A stretch of DNA of 64,000 bases from Musa acuminata AAA Group (lineage: Eukaryota > Streptophyta > Magnoliopsida > Zingiberales > Musaceae). Position 1 is the stretch's first letter. The number at the start of each line of letters is the position of its first letter. The stretch covers positions 37,506,001 to 37,570,000 of the forward strand of contig NC_088342.1 of the NCBI RefSeq assembly GCF_036884655.1, given 5' to 3'. A program made the translations under genes and the position numbers. The notes beneath the pieces were generated by a model. That model searched no databases. It was not told the DNA's origin and saw only the letters and a program-made list of their open reading frames with translations. This document shows, piece by piece, positions 26,546 through 38,700 of the stretch.

Positions 26546-29167
26546 TTATGTTATACTCCATCCAGGTTCCTTCTTCAAACTACCTCCCTTCATTGAGTTT
26601 CTAATCCTCAAAACATCTTCCCAGTTCCCCACATCTGCAGAGATGTTCGACAAAGAAATAATAGTTCCAGAGTCTTTAGGTTCCAGTTCAAGAACTTTCT
26701 CTGCAGCTAACTTTCCCAACTGAACATCACCATGGACTTTGCAAGCACCAAGCAATGTACTCCATACTAGTAAATCAGGTTCAATAGGCATCCTACCAAT
26801 TAAATCTGCAGCTTCTTTGAGCCTTCCGGATCGACCAAGTAAGTCAACCATACAAGCAAAGTGATGAGTTTTTGGTTCAATCCCATAGTCAGAGCTCATA
26901 GAATTGAAATGGAAAAGGCCTTTTTCCACTAAACCATTCCGACTACAGGCAGATAAGACACTAACAAATGTCACAGAATCAGGTCTGATTCCATTTTCTT
27001 TCATCAGTTCAAACATTTCCAGAGCTTCAACACCGCTCCCATGCCGAGCATATGCATCAATCATGGATGTCCACATAACTAAATCACGGTATTCAGTTTC
27101 ATCAAATACTCTATGAGAATCATCAATTCTACCACATTTTGCATATAATGTCAATAGTGCACTACTGACTGAATTATAAGATATTGTGCCTGCTCTAATT
27201 GCGTGGGCATGCAATTGCTCACCCAAACTCGGTCTCCATAAATTCGCACATACCCAAAGAACTGATGAGCAAGTAAACCGATCAAGGTCAATACCTGCAG
27301 CAACCATGTGTGTTAGTTCCTTGAGTGCCTCCTCACTGTAACCATTTGTGGCATAGCCTGAGACCAAGGAAGACCATATGATCTGATCTTTCTGCAAGAC
27401 CACATCAAAGACTCTTTTGGCAGATGCTAGATTTTTACATTTCAAATACATCGAGACTAGAGCACTACCAAGAGGTGGGTCAATCCTGAGTCCAATACGA
27501 AGAGTATGCCCATGAAGCTCTTTGCCTTTCATCAAGAACCGTCCATCATTGCATGCCACAAGAATGGAGGATATAGTCATTTCATCGGGCACGATATGTT
27601 CGAGTATCATATCTCTGAACAACTGGAATGCTTCATTAGTATGACCACGTCCTGCAAATCCAGAGATCATAGATGCCCATGAAGCTCTGTCTCTATCCTG
27701 CATTCTGATGAAAAATTTACAGCTATCTTCTAAGCTACCACATTTGGAGTACATGGTAAAAAGTGCACTCCCAACAAGAACATCATGCACAGACCCATCT
27801 TTTATGGCGTAAGAGTGTATCTGCCTTCCAAAATCTGTACAGTCAACTACGCTAAGAACAACAGAGCAGCATTTATTGTCAGGTCTAAGACCTTCACTGA
27901 ACATCCTGCAGAACAGCTGCAGTGATCTCAACAAGCATTCGTTTTGTACAAGGCCACAGACCATAGCTGACCAAGTGGTAGGACTTCTCAATGTATCTGT
28001 CTCTTCAAAAATCCTTTCAGATGATTGAACATTTCCAAGTTTTGCATAAGTGCTGAGCAGGGCACCTTTCACCACAGGATCAGTACACAACCCTATTTTC
28101 GTAATCAAGCAATGAATTTGGTCTGTCTCTTCCACCGTTGATAATTTAGAGCAGGCAAGGAGCACACTGGTCATAGTGCACTTGTTAATCTCCACACCCG
28201 AACCTAACATTTGTTTGAAAAGCATCAAAGCATCGCCAACCTCTTCCTTTTGAACGAAACCAGAAATAATTGTTGTCCAGGAAACCACATTGCGAACAAG
28301 CATCCGCGAGAATTCTTTCATGGCCGCATCCATATCCCCACATTTCGCATACATGTCGACAACAGCAGTTGTGACAACAACGTCAGGTCCAGCATCATGT
28401 TTAATCACCCACGCATGTATTCCTTTACCTGAATCCAGTCTCCCAGCAGCAGCACAAGCACGTAAAATGCTCGACAGAGTAAAGAGATTTGGCATGCAAA
28501 ACCCGTTCACCATCTGAGGAAAAAGGTCCAAAGCAATCGAATTCTCCTCATTCCAGACCGCCCCTGCTATGATAGCATTCCAACAAACAACGTTGGTAGT
28601 AGCGCCCTCCCAGAAAACGCCTAGAGCATCATCGAGACGGCCATGCTTCGAGAAGAGGTCGATCAGTCCAGAACAAACGTATCCATCCGAGCAAAAGCCG
28701 TCCTTTATCACCAGAGCATAGACCTGCTCGGCCAAATCCAGGTTGCGGGACGCGGCGCAAGCCGAGACCACCTTCCCGTACGCGACCTGATCCGGCCGGA
28801 AGCCCGAAGAACGCATCTCATAAAAAGCCGTAACCGGGTTCGAGCGGTTCCATGAAGCGAAGTACGGACGGGGAATTTCGTCGAGCATGCGAAGGGCATC
28901 CTGCGCGCGGTAGGAACTGAGGCAACGGTCGGCGAGACGGCCCTTGACTCGAGTGGCTGATGCAGTGGGGGATGATTCTGCTATGCTGGGTCGCGTTCTT
29001 GCGGACAGGAAAGTGTGGAATCGTGTGCGACGGCCAGAGGAATGGAATGCGAGGGGCAACGAAGGAGGCAGACCGGCGTCGATACGGAGGCCTAGAGAGG
29101 TGAAGAGACCGAGGAAGGAAACGGGACTGGAGAAGTGTCGGGCGGCGAAAGCGAGCAGATTTCTCAT
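26546..29167 (-). CDS. OTP87: PLS/E-class pentatricopeptide repeat protein, OTP87-like, 873 aa
   Basis: E-class PPR proteins bind organellar transcripts and direct C-to-U editing; Arabidopsis OTP87 (At1g74600) edits mitochondrial nad7 and atp1. The intronless frame has an N-terminus rich in Arg/Ser and poor in acidic residues (about 1-65), fitting an organelle transit peptide. Repeats then run from about residue 80 to 770, with typical signatures such as VVSWTTIISGFVQ, ALFTMYSKCGSLEDSC, RASWASMISGFAGRG, KELHGHTLRIGL and MVDLLGRSGRLKEAADLI. The E domain at the end includes LLVWSTLLGACKVHGDV, LELEPKDSGTIISLSNI and KKEPGWSIT; there is no DYW domain. The order and wording of the repeats match my recollection of At1g74600 throughout, so orthology is likely but needs a tree. 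The first repeat seems to lack about ten residues after FASWN. The (TA)n tract at 29232-29305 lies just upstream. Confidence 0.85.
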   Translation of the reverse strand: MRNLLAFAARHFSSPVSFLGLFTSLGLRIDAGLPPSLPLAFHSSGRRTRFHTFLSARTRPSIAESSPTASATRVKGRLADRCLSSYRAQDALRMLDEIPRPYFASWNRSNPVTAFYEMRSSGFRPDQVAYGKVVSACAASRNLDLAEQVYALVIKDGFCSDGYVCSGLIDLFSKHGRLDDALGVFWEGATTNVVCWNAIIAGAVWNEENSIALDLFPQMVNGFCMPNLFTLSSILRACAAAGRLDSGKGIHAWVIKHDAGPDVVVTTAVVDMYAKCGDMDAAMKEFSRMLVRNVVSWTTIISGFVQKEEVGDALMLFKQMLGSGVEINKCTMTSVLLACSKLSTVEETDQIHCLITKIGLCTDPVVKGALLSTYAKLGNVQSSERIFEETDTLRSPTTWSAMVCGLVQNECLLRSLQLFCRMFSEGLRPDNKCCSVVLSVVDCTDFGRQIHSYAIKDGSVHDVLVGSALFTMYSKCGSLEDSCKFFIRMQDRDRASWASMISGFAGRGHTNEAFQLFRDMILEHIVPDEMTISSILVACNDGRFLMKGKELHGHTLRIGLRIDPPLGSALVSMYLKCKNLASAKRVFDVVLQKDQIIWSSLVSGYATNGYSEEALKELTHMVAAGIDLDRFTCSSVLWVCANLWRPSLGEQLHAHAIRAGTISYNSVSSALLTLYAKCGRIDDSHRVFDETEYRDLVMWTSMIDAYARHGSGVEALEMFELMKENGIRPDSVTFVSVLSACSRNGLVEKGLFHFNSMSSDYGIEPKTHHFACMVDLLGRSGRLKEAADLIGRMPIEPDLLVWSTLLGACKVHGDVQLGKLAAEKVLELEPKDSGTIISLSNISADVGNWEDVLRIRNSMKGGSLKKEPGWSIT

Positions 29168-29231
29168 TACATTTCATGCTTATTGTTCTCCCGGGCAGAG
29201 GTGTTTGGTGTTTTGACTTCTTACCACCCGC

Positions 29232-29248
29232 CATATATATATATATAT

Positions 29249-29305
<57 letters not shown>
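29232..29305. repeat. (TA)n microsatellite upstream of the PPR gene
   Basis: A nearly perfect (AT)n of about 74 bp with one interruption, 65 bp upstream of the PPR start codon (gene on the minus strand). Confidence 0.95.
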
Positions 29306-29307
<2 letters not shown>

Positions 29308-29802
29308 ATATTATCATCATTTTTTTCTTTAATATCCTAAATGCCTCTTATCATCACTATCTTCTTCTAAGTGGGCATTACTAATCATCACTTTCGTCGT
29401 GTTATCGTGATCATAGATATAAATACAGATACAAGATTTCACAATAGATAGTATGAGTCTATGAATATAATAATATAATAAAAAAAATTTATAAGAATAT
29501 AATATCATAATATGTAATAAGTTATAAATAAAACTAATTATATATTATTTTTATATATTTTAATTTTATATTTTTAAAAATTATATTAGGATTTTTATAC
29601 AAGTGAAATATTTAATTTTATTTCTTTTTACATCATTAACTCTCTTGATAGAAATACCATATGCATTCAATAGTAAATCGGTATCGATAATTTTTAAAAA
29701 ATAAGATTAAATATTTTATCTATAAAAATTATAATTTTAATTTAACTTTTGAAAATATAGAAATGTATAGATAACTAATTACGTTTGCCCCGTATCCTCA
29801 GG

Positions 29803-29940
29803 TTTGATTATAGCACTTACAACATGAGGATGAACGAAACGTGTCACAATTTAGCATACGGCACTTAGGTTTGATTATAGGCACTTACAACATAAGGATG
29901 AACGAAACGTGTCACAATTTAGCATACGGGCACTTGACCT
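29803..29940. repeat. Tandem duplication of about 70 bp
   Basis: Two adjacent copies share GGTTTGATTATAG, CACTTACAACAT, AGGATGAACGAAACGTGTC and ACAATTTAGCATACGG, differing at a few positions. They lie in non-coding DNA between the PPR and 5-phosphatase genes. Confidence 0.85.
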
Positions 29941-30280
29941 TGTGTCGTGAGTTTTGTTGGTCAGAAGGCATCGGGAATGAGTCATTCATACGACGTGCCA
30001 CAATTAGCTTCCTTCTGTTCTCCCGCCTCCCCATCCATGTACGTGCTGCGAGAACGGGAGGAGGAGAAGACCAAGTCTTGTCCTCCACCGGTTTCGGTAC
30101 CTAAAAGTGGATGCAGGAGTGTTTGTTGAAATGCCAGAACGGCAAGCCACGAAGTAGGAGGCTCTCTCCAACGAGAAGCCTTCTCGTCATTCCTCCCTTC
30201 CCATCTCTCTCCCTTTTGTCTTCGAATCTTGATGCACCAGAGATGGGCGCATCCGGAAACCAGATGCGTTTCTGAGTTGG

Positions 30281-32679
30281 ATGCCATTCGACGAGCTCCG
30301 TGACGACGACATGACGAAGTCCAGAACATCCGACGATTCTGCCAAGAACGACAAGAAGAAAAAGGTATCCCTTCTCTCGCCAGAAGCTGCACATGTTCTT
30401 GGAAAGGATACACTCATTTAGGATGGTTGGTGTCGCAGTCCATCTTACCAAGCATATTCAGTCGAAAAGGGAAGAACAAGAGAGGCTCCGATGGAGAAAT
30501 ATTCCCACGAGCGGAGATCGTCTTCGGTAAGACGATCTTGAACTCTCTTTTTTTCTTGCATTTACTGCATTCAGTTTTGCGATTTTAATGCGTTCTTCTT
30601 CTTCTTCTTCTTCTTCTTCTTCTTCTTCTGCTGTTCGGAACAAAGATTTGGAGAGCAGGTACATTACAAGGACAAATCTACTCGAGGCGTATCCAACCGT
30701 GAGGAAAAGCCTTTCAGGTGTGCACTCGATGGGCATTTCAGATGTCCCGATGAAACAGGATCTACAACTCAAGATTTTGTCTATAATTTCTCAGGCAGGC
30801 ACACGAGCTCAAGAATCGAAGGCCTCAACTTGTCCATCTTGGAGAAACCCAGAAGGAAATCTGGTGGTCGAGTGGAGGAGTACCGGTAGGATTAGACGCA
30901 ATCCATCAAACATGTGGTGGTGTTCTGTTCCTCGCTGTTTTATGTCTCAAGTTCCAAGAATTCTCATGGTGCAGGGTGTTTGTTGGGACATGGAATGTAG
31001 GGGGAAGGTCTCCAAACAATGGCCTCAACCTCGAAGATTTCCTCCAAGTAGAAGGATCAGCTGATATCTATGTGTTAGGGTAAGAATCTCTTCTTTAGAT
31101 TTGTGGCTCAACCATGAAATGGTTCTAATGATTTGGATCCCTTTGCAGGTTTCAGGAAATAGTTCCTCTAAATGCAGGGAACGTGTTGGTGATCGAGGAC
31201 AACGAGCCGGCCACAAAATGGCTGGCTCTCATCAGCCACGCCCTCAACAAGCCCAGCGACAAGCAGGACGACTCCTCCGAGACCTGGAATGGCGCAAAGC
31301 TCGGCAAGGATTGCAAGTCGAGCAGCAGCCACCTCTTCCAAAAGCCTTCTTCCCTCAAAGCCATCGGCAAGAACTGCCGCGTCGACGGCACCCTCGTCAA
31401 GACTTGCAACTGCAGACCCGAGACCGCCAGCGGCATCCGGCGAAGGGCGAGGAAGTTAAGGGAGTTCATCGACAGCACCGACTCAGGCTCCGACGACGAG
31501 TACTACTGCCACCCCATGTCCCATGTCGTCAGCCCCGAAGCCCGGCGCGACGCCAACTATTCCCTCGTCGCCAGCAAGCAGATGGTGGGCATCTTCCTCT
31601 CGGTATGGGTTCGCAGCGAGCTGGTGCCGGACGTCGGCCACCTCAGGGTGGCGACCGTCGGGAGAGGAATCATGGGCTGCCTCGGCAACAAGGTGAAGTT
31701 TCAAGGTTTCGCAGCGTTACCGGCACGGATATGAAGCCATCGGCGGCTGCTAACAGGGGAAGTGCATGTTTCAGGGCTGCATCGCGATGAGCATGTCGTT
31801 GCACCGGACGAGCTTCTGCTTCGTCTGCAGCCACTTGACGTCGGGCGAGAAGGAGGGCGACGAACTGAAGAGGAACGCAGATGTTTCCGAGATCCTCAAG
31901 AGCACGCAGTTCCCTAGGGTCTGCAAGATCCCGGGAAGTCGAATCCCCGAGAAGATCCTCGAACACGAGTACGAATCATACGGTAGCTAATCATGTAGCC
32001 TTAAATCTTCCCTTCCTCACTGAGCTTGTACGTTTCCATCTGCTGAAGTCGCATACTGTGGCTCGGAGACTTGAACTACCGGATTGCGCTGAGCTACAAC
32101 GAAGCAACAACACTGCTGGAGTACAATGACTGGGATTCTCTTCTCGGAAGGGATCAGGCATGGAATCATACCTCAATCTTATCGATCTGCAGCACACATG
32201 ACCTGCTTACTCTTGAACTGACGATGAACAGTTGAAGATGGAGCGAGAAGCAGGAAGGGTGTTCGACGGGTGGAAGGAAGGGAAGATCTACTTCGCTCCC
32301 ACGTACAAGTACTCGTACAACTCCGACGCATACGCAGGGGAGACGACCAAGTCCAAGAAGAAGCGTCGAACGCCTGCATGGTAGTTAACCTTTCCTTCTT
32401 CTTCTTCTTCTTCGGCGATTGCTGCGGAAGAGGGAATAAGTTGCTGCCTTGCGACGCAGGTGCGATCGGATTCTGTGGTACGGCGAGGGCATAGAGCAGC
32501 TGCAGTACTTCAGGGGGGAGTCGAGGTTCTCGGATCACAGGCCGGTTTGTGCTGTGTTCCTGGCGCAGGTGGAGGCCAGCAGCCATGGCAGGTGCAGGAA
32601 GGGCTATTCCAGTGTGTACTCAAGGATCCCCAGGGATGAGATGATGTTACCTCAGAGACACAGCTTCTATGAGTTATAG
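30281..32679 (+). CDS. Type I inositol polyphosphate 5-phosphatase, 10 exons, 551 aa
   Basis: These enzymes remove the 5-phosphate from Ins(1,4,5)P3 and related inositol phosphates or phosphoinositides, tuning Ca2+ and membrane signalling. In-frame exons: 30281-30364, 30439-30526, 30646-30717, 30795-30885, 30975-31079, 31149-31692, 31775-31968, 32049-32157, 32232-32380, 32460-32679. The catalytic domain opens [17 protein letters not shown] (about 110-126) and continues [19 protein letters not shown] and [18 protein letters not shown]. Both family motifs are intact: WLGDLNYR (397-404) and PAWCDRILW (477-485), followed by [13 protein letters not shown]. Introns are 69-119 nt. Intron 8 begins GC (CAG|GCATGG). 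The start is the first ATG after an in-frame TGA; exons 1-4 are variable in the family and rest on frame and splice logic, while exons 5-10 are firm. The spacer between FQEIVPL and SKQMVGI is compact compared with most type I paralogues. Confidence 0.9.
30593..30629. repeat. (TTC)n microsatellite in 5-phosphatase intron 2
   Basis: About 12 TTC units lie just before the exon 3 acceptor and could act as its pyrimidine tract. Confidence 0.9.
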
Positions 32680-33515
32680 AAGAAAGGCTGTTCTGAGCTG
32701 CAATTTATTGTAGATGAGGAATACACATTATGTGATTGATTGCTTAGTGCCTCTTGCTAAACACTAAGCTAACATTGGCTGTTTAGAAGCCTGATCGAGC
32801 AAGAATCTTGCTTGCTGTACAAGCTCATTTGTCTCTTGCCATGCCAATCTGGTATGATATCTGATGTTCTTTAAGAACTGAGAGTGCTGAAACAGTGACT
32901 TACGAGCTTACAATCTAACAATGGTTTCGACATTGGATAAAAGGGTACAATTGCCACATGATGTTTGCCTCTGAACAACATGTAGGCAGAGGTATGCAGA
33001 TGTCAGATTCATTCTAACGTACAATTTCCATGGATCGCCATATGAAGCTTCACAACCAATTCCATCCAAAGCTTAATCTTGAACGGACAAGAGAGAGAAC
33101 ACAGATCTTTCATTGGGCTGCATCTCTTTATCAGACACGTACATCCATCAGAGTAATAAGACAAGAAGAGAAGAAATTTGTCTGTCACAAATAACAAGGA
33201 CTTAGATAACTTCAAGAACAGATATCTAACAAAAGAATTCTAGATGGTACGACATTACTGACAAACAAGAAGAACATCATCGCATCTGGCATATTATATC
33301 ATTCTATCTGAGAGAATAAATTGTCCCACTCCCTTGTTTTCTCAGAAAGTTTCTTCAGGACTTGGAAACCATTGCCTAGTTTTTGTCTCCCGAGGATGGA
33401 AGCAGATGATCTCAGAGAGCATATTCTTCCATATAAGCTGAGCTCGAACTCCATCTATTTCTTTTAACACCCCTCCTCCAAGAAGAACCAACTTGCAGCT
33501 TCTAAGCAACTCTCC
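32680..33515. other. Intergenic: 5-phosphatase 3' UTR and pseudokinase promoter
   Basis: No coding frame of note. A TATA-like ATATAAGC near 33431 lies about 85 bp before the next start codon and is a plausible core promoter. Confidence 0.5.
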
Positions 33516-34760
33516 ATGCACTCAGCTCACCACCATCACCACCTGCCCCTGCTCCTGCTGCTGACATTCGGCCGCGTGGTGGCCGCCGACAGCCAGCTGA
33601 AGACGCTGCTTGTGACTATCTTCGTGATCGTGGATGCTCTTGTGTTGCTCATTTTGCTGTGGACCATCTACGCCTTCTGCAGGCGATTAAAAGCGAAGGA
33701 GACGGGGAAGGAGAACCCTCCTCCTCCTCCTACTGCTGTTGCTGTTGAAATCATCGAGAAGGGGGAAGGCATGCGTTGCGATGAGGAGGAGGACGCAGTG
33801 GTGCAAGAGCCGGGGAAGATCACGTTTGCGACGGATGGAGGTGGGTTCGGTATCGACGAGCTTTTGAAAGCCTCGGCGGAGGGACTGGGCAAGGGGAGCT
33901 TCGGGAGTTGCTACAAGGCGATGCTCGATGGCGCTAGGATGGTGGTGGTGAAGAGGCTGAGAGGCATCGGCCCAGTTACCAAGGAAGAATTCCTGAAGCA
34001 GATGAGATCACTCTCCGCCATGGAGCACCCGAATCTGTTGCCTTTGCTCGGCTACTACTACTCCAGCACCGAGAAGCTTGTGATCTCGAACTACGCATGC
34101 CATGGCAACCTGTTCGATCGCATCCATGGTAATATTGCTGATCTCTCCACGAAGCCATACGAAACAGGAGGACGAAGAAGAGCTGACAGAACTCCATTCA
34201 CATGGAGCTCGAGGTTGCAAGTGGCACAAGGAGTGGCTCAGGCGATGGAGTTCCTGCACCTGAACATGAGAAGCAGTGTCCCCCATGGCAACCTAAAGGC
34301 AACAAACGTTCTCCTCGACGAGAACGACAAGCCATTGGTCTGCGACCACGGGCTCGCTCCTCTGATCCCCGCTTCGCTCGCGGTCCACAGGATGGTGTGC
34401 TACAAGTCGCCGGAGTACCAGCTCAACCGCAGCATGTCGAGGAAGACCGACGTCTGGAGCTACGGTTGCCTCCTCCTGGAGCTCATAACCGGGAGGGTGG
34501 CGGCGAACTCGAGGCCGGGCGGGGTGCGCAGCGTCGAGTTGTGCCACTGGGTGAACCGCGCGGTGCGGGAGGAGTGGACGGGGGAGGTGTTCGACGCGGA
34601 GATGCTGGTGCAGAAGAGGGCGACGAGCGGGATGATCATGTTGCTGAAGCTTGCGCTGTGGTGCTGCGAGCAGTCGCCCGAGAAGAGGCCTGAGATGGCG
34701 GAGGTAGCAAGAGAGCTCGAACGGATAACAGCGGGCGAGGCTGATGCAGAGGACGACTAG
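33516..34760 (+). CDS. Receptor-like pseudokinase lacking an LRR ectodomain, 414 aa
   Basis: The protein has a hydrophobic signal-like start (1-24), a very short outer segment, one transmembrane helix (about 29-54) and a juxtamembrane region with a poly-Pro run. A kinase-like domain from about 112 to 405 follows. It resembles the plant LRR-III 'probable inactive receptor kinase' group: GIDELLKASAEGLGKGSFGS, VVVKRLRG with the ATP-site Lys at 146, HPNLLPLLGYYYS, and MSRKTDVWSYGCLLLELITG. The catalytic HRD triad is HGN (257-259), so the base Asp is absent. DFG is DHG (277-279), keeping its Asp, and APE is SPE. A phosphotransfer role is therefore unlikely; scaffolding or signalling with an active partner is the usual idea for such proteins. 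The family normally has several LRRs, which are missing here. No intron is needed. Confidence 0.85.
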   Translation: MHSAHHHHHLPLLLLLTFGRVVAADSQLKTLLVTIFVIVDALVLLILLWTIYAFCRRLKAKETGKENPPPPPTAVAVEIIEKGEGMRCDEEEDAVVQEPGKITFATDGGGFGIDELLKASAEGLGKGSFGSCYKAMLDGARMVVVKRLRGIGPVTKEEFLKQMRSLSAMEHPNLLPLLGYYYSSTEKLVISNYACHGNLFDRIHGNIADLSTKPYETGGRRRADRTPFTWSSRLQVAQGVAQAMEFLHLNMRSSVPHGNLKATNVLLDENDKPLVCDHGLAPLIPASLAVHRMVCYKSPEYQLNRSMSRKTDVWSYGCLLLELITGRVAANSRPGGVRSVELCHWVNRAVREEWTGEVFDAEMLVQKRATSGMIMLLKLALWCCEQSPEKRPEMAEVARELERITAGEADAEDD

Positions 34761-35148
34761 CCAATGGTTCATGAGATGGTGGTACATAGCCATTCGACAG
34801 CAGCTTGTTGTGTATGAAATCCTTGTTTGCTTGTTTCTTCTTCTGTACCAGTAATAACCTTAGGTGTCTCAAGACTCCATGCATGCATGCATCTGTAAAC
34901 AGCTCGAGGTTGGCAATGACCATATAGATATGCTATGATTGCCTGCTGCTAAAGACCACAAACTCGTGGGATGTTCGAATCCAATTAAGTCCACCGAGTC
35001 AACCATCGCCTTCTTCCACAGGTAGTAAATCACAACAATTGGATCCTGGAATTGCTAAAACAGGGGTCGTAAACAAGGAACAAAAAGGTATAGTTCAAAC
35101 CCTAATTAATTTCATACTTGGAAATTAAAGCATAGTCGAAGCACAGTT
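34761..35148. other. Intergenic, nothing recognised
   Basis: Contains the pseudokinase 3' UTR and a short ATGC repeat. A TTCGAATCC motif near 34975 resembles a tRNA T-arm, but no cloverleaf can be folded around it. Confidence 0.5.
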
Positions 35149-35906
35149 TTGGACTATAAGAGGATACCAGACATTGAAGGAGGACGCCGCGGCTCTCTGC
35201 CTCCCCTTCTGGCTTCTGCAAGCGAGTTATCTCCGAGAGCCAAGGATCTGAGCGCCGAGGTGATCCAAGGCTCCCTCATCTCCTACGCCAAGGATCCCGG
35301 GGCTCTCACGGTCGAACCGCCATCATGCCGCCACTCGTGCCTCTGGCCCGCTGCCATCCGAGGCGGAGGAGCAACCTTAGAGACCGTCACCACCAACCTC
35401 CCCCCATCAAAGAAGACGAGCAGCAGTTCCTCTTCGGGTCCGGTCACCACCCGGTTCGTTTTGGGCCTCCTCCGCGCCTCGGAAGCTTCCCGGACCGCCC
35501 TGGAACGCAGCATCGCTTCGCAGCTCGAGCACGAAACCGTCAACGACCTCTTGATGCTGACTTATTCCTACCTCGTGGACTGTGTCCAACAAATCGTAGC
35601 CTTCGTTCTCGAGGGCCTCTAGGAGAGGTCGGCCACGGCTGCCGACGCAGAGGACGCAGACGTCGAGAGGCGGGATCATCCCCATGTCCTGATAAGAACA
35701 AGCTACTGGTGGACACAGAGATCGCGCCAGACGCGAACCTGAAACCGGACAAGTTTTGCGACCTCGCGCTCGCGCTGCCGTACCACGGGAGGATGCTCGA
35801 CGACGGCCTCTATCGCGCCATCGATGTCTATTTGAGCAACATGAGGTGGATTAGGGAGACAGTTAGAAATGGACAGCTAAAATTCTCAAGAAGCTTCATT
35901 GAATGA
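35149..35906 (+). pseudogene. NPH3-domain (BTB/NPH3 family) pseudogene
   Basis: NPH3/NPY-type proteins are CUL3 adaptors in phototropin and auxin signalling. The remnants follow the order of the NPH3 domain: LSAEVIQGSLISYAKD (about 35240-35295), FVLGLLRASEASRTALERSI (35455-35514), ETVNDLLMLTYSYLVD with CVQQIVAFVLEGL directly after it, then in another frame LVDTEIAPDANLKPDKF and DDGLYRAIDVYL. Defects: the N-terminal BTB domain is absent, several conserved blocks have been lost, a TAG stop occurs at 35620-35622, a frameshift follows, and the text departs from the family after the DVYL segment. No introns are visible, so a processed or truncated copy is possible. Confidence 0.8.
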
Positions 35907-36399
35907 TGATGAAGTGGGGAACAAGTAACGACTTCATTGAGATCGCTGTGGCTAACATCTGTAATGTGCTAATGCATGAGCATTGCTAAAATTCAATTAA
36001 TCTGAATACTAAAATAAAAACATGCATTATCTATCATCTATAAGAGATATTCTCAATTTAAGAGCACTAGTAGAGCATTAATATGTTATCAAGCATTTGA
36101 CTATTCCCTGCATGAAACTACCTTAACCGGATTTAACATTAGGGGATAAAAACATAAAACTTGGACTTTCACCGAAGTTCTTCTGCACAAGTCAAAAACA
36201 ATGAGAATATTCAATATGTATTGGTATCTTAAAAAAAAAAAAAAAACTTATTTTTGTCAAATATCTCCTACTGTTATAGTAGAATTTGCTTGAATTTAAG
36301 CTCCTTGCATTACCAAAAGGCTGATGACATATTGGGACAAGCTGCCCCAACTCAAATTCTTGCTCTGATAGTTTCTGTCTACCATCAGGAAAATTGAAA

Positions 36400-38620
<2,221 letters not shown>

Positions 38621-38700
38621 CTGTTTGATAAGATAGAGATAAAATTCTTTCCTGTAACAAAATGAAGTGATAGGTTGCCAAAAACAAATTGATCTTCCAC

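Noticed and set aside
30588..31064. 158-codon frame with poly-Ser start
   Set aside because: The Ser run is the (TTC)n repeat in intron 2, and the frame runs across introns of the 5-phosphatase.
31101..31790. 229-codon frame overlapping 5-phosphatase exon 6
   Set aside because: It is an alternative frame of the conserved phosphatase exon, Arg/Gln-rich with no domain, and ignores the required splice sites.
34202..34793. Frames of 163 and 166 codons inside the pseudokinase
   Set aside because: Shadows of a GC-rich kinase domain; the 414-codon frame has all the kinase motifs.
34950..35000. GTTCGAATCC resembling a tRNA T-arm
   Set aside because: No acceptor stem, D-arm or anticodon arm can be placed around it; the same holds for GATTCGAATCC near 8471.
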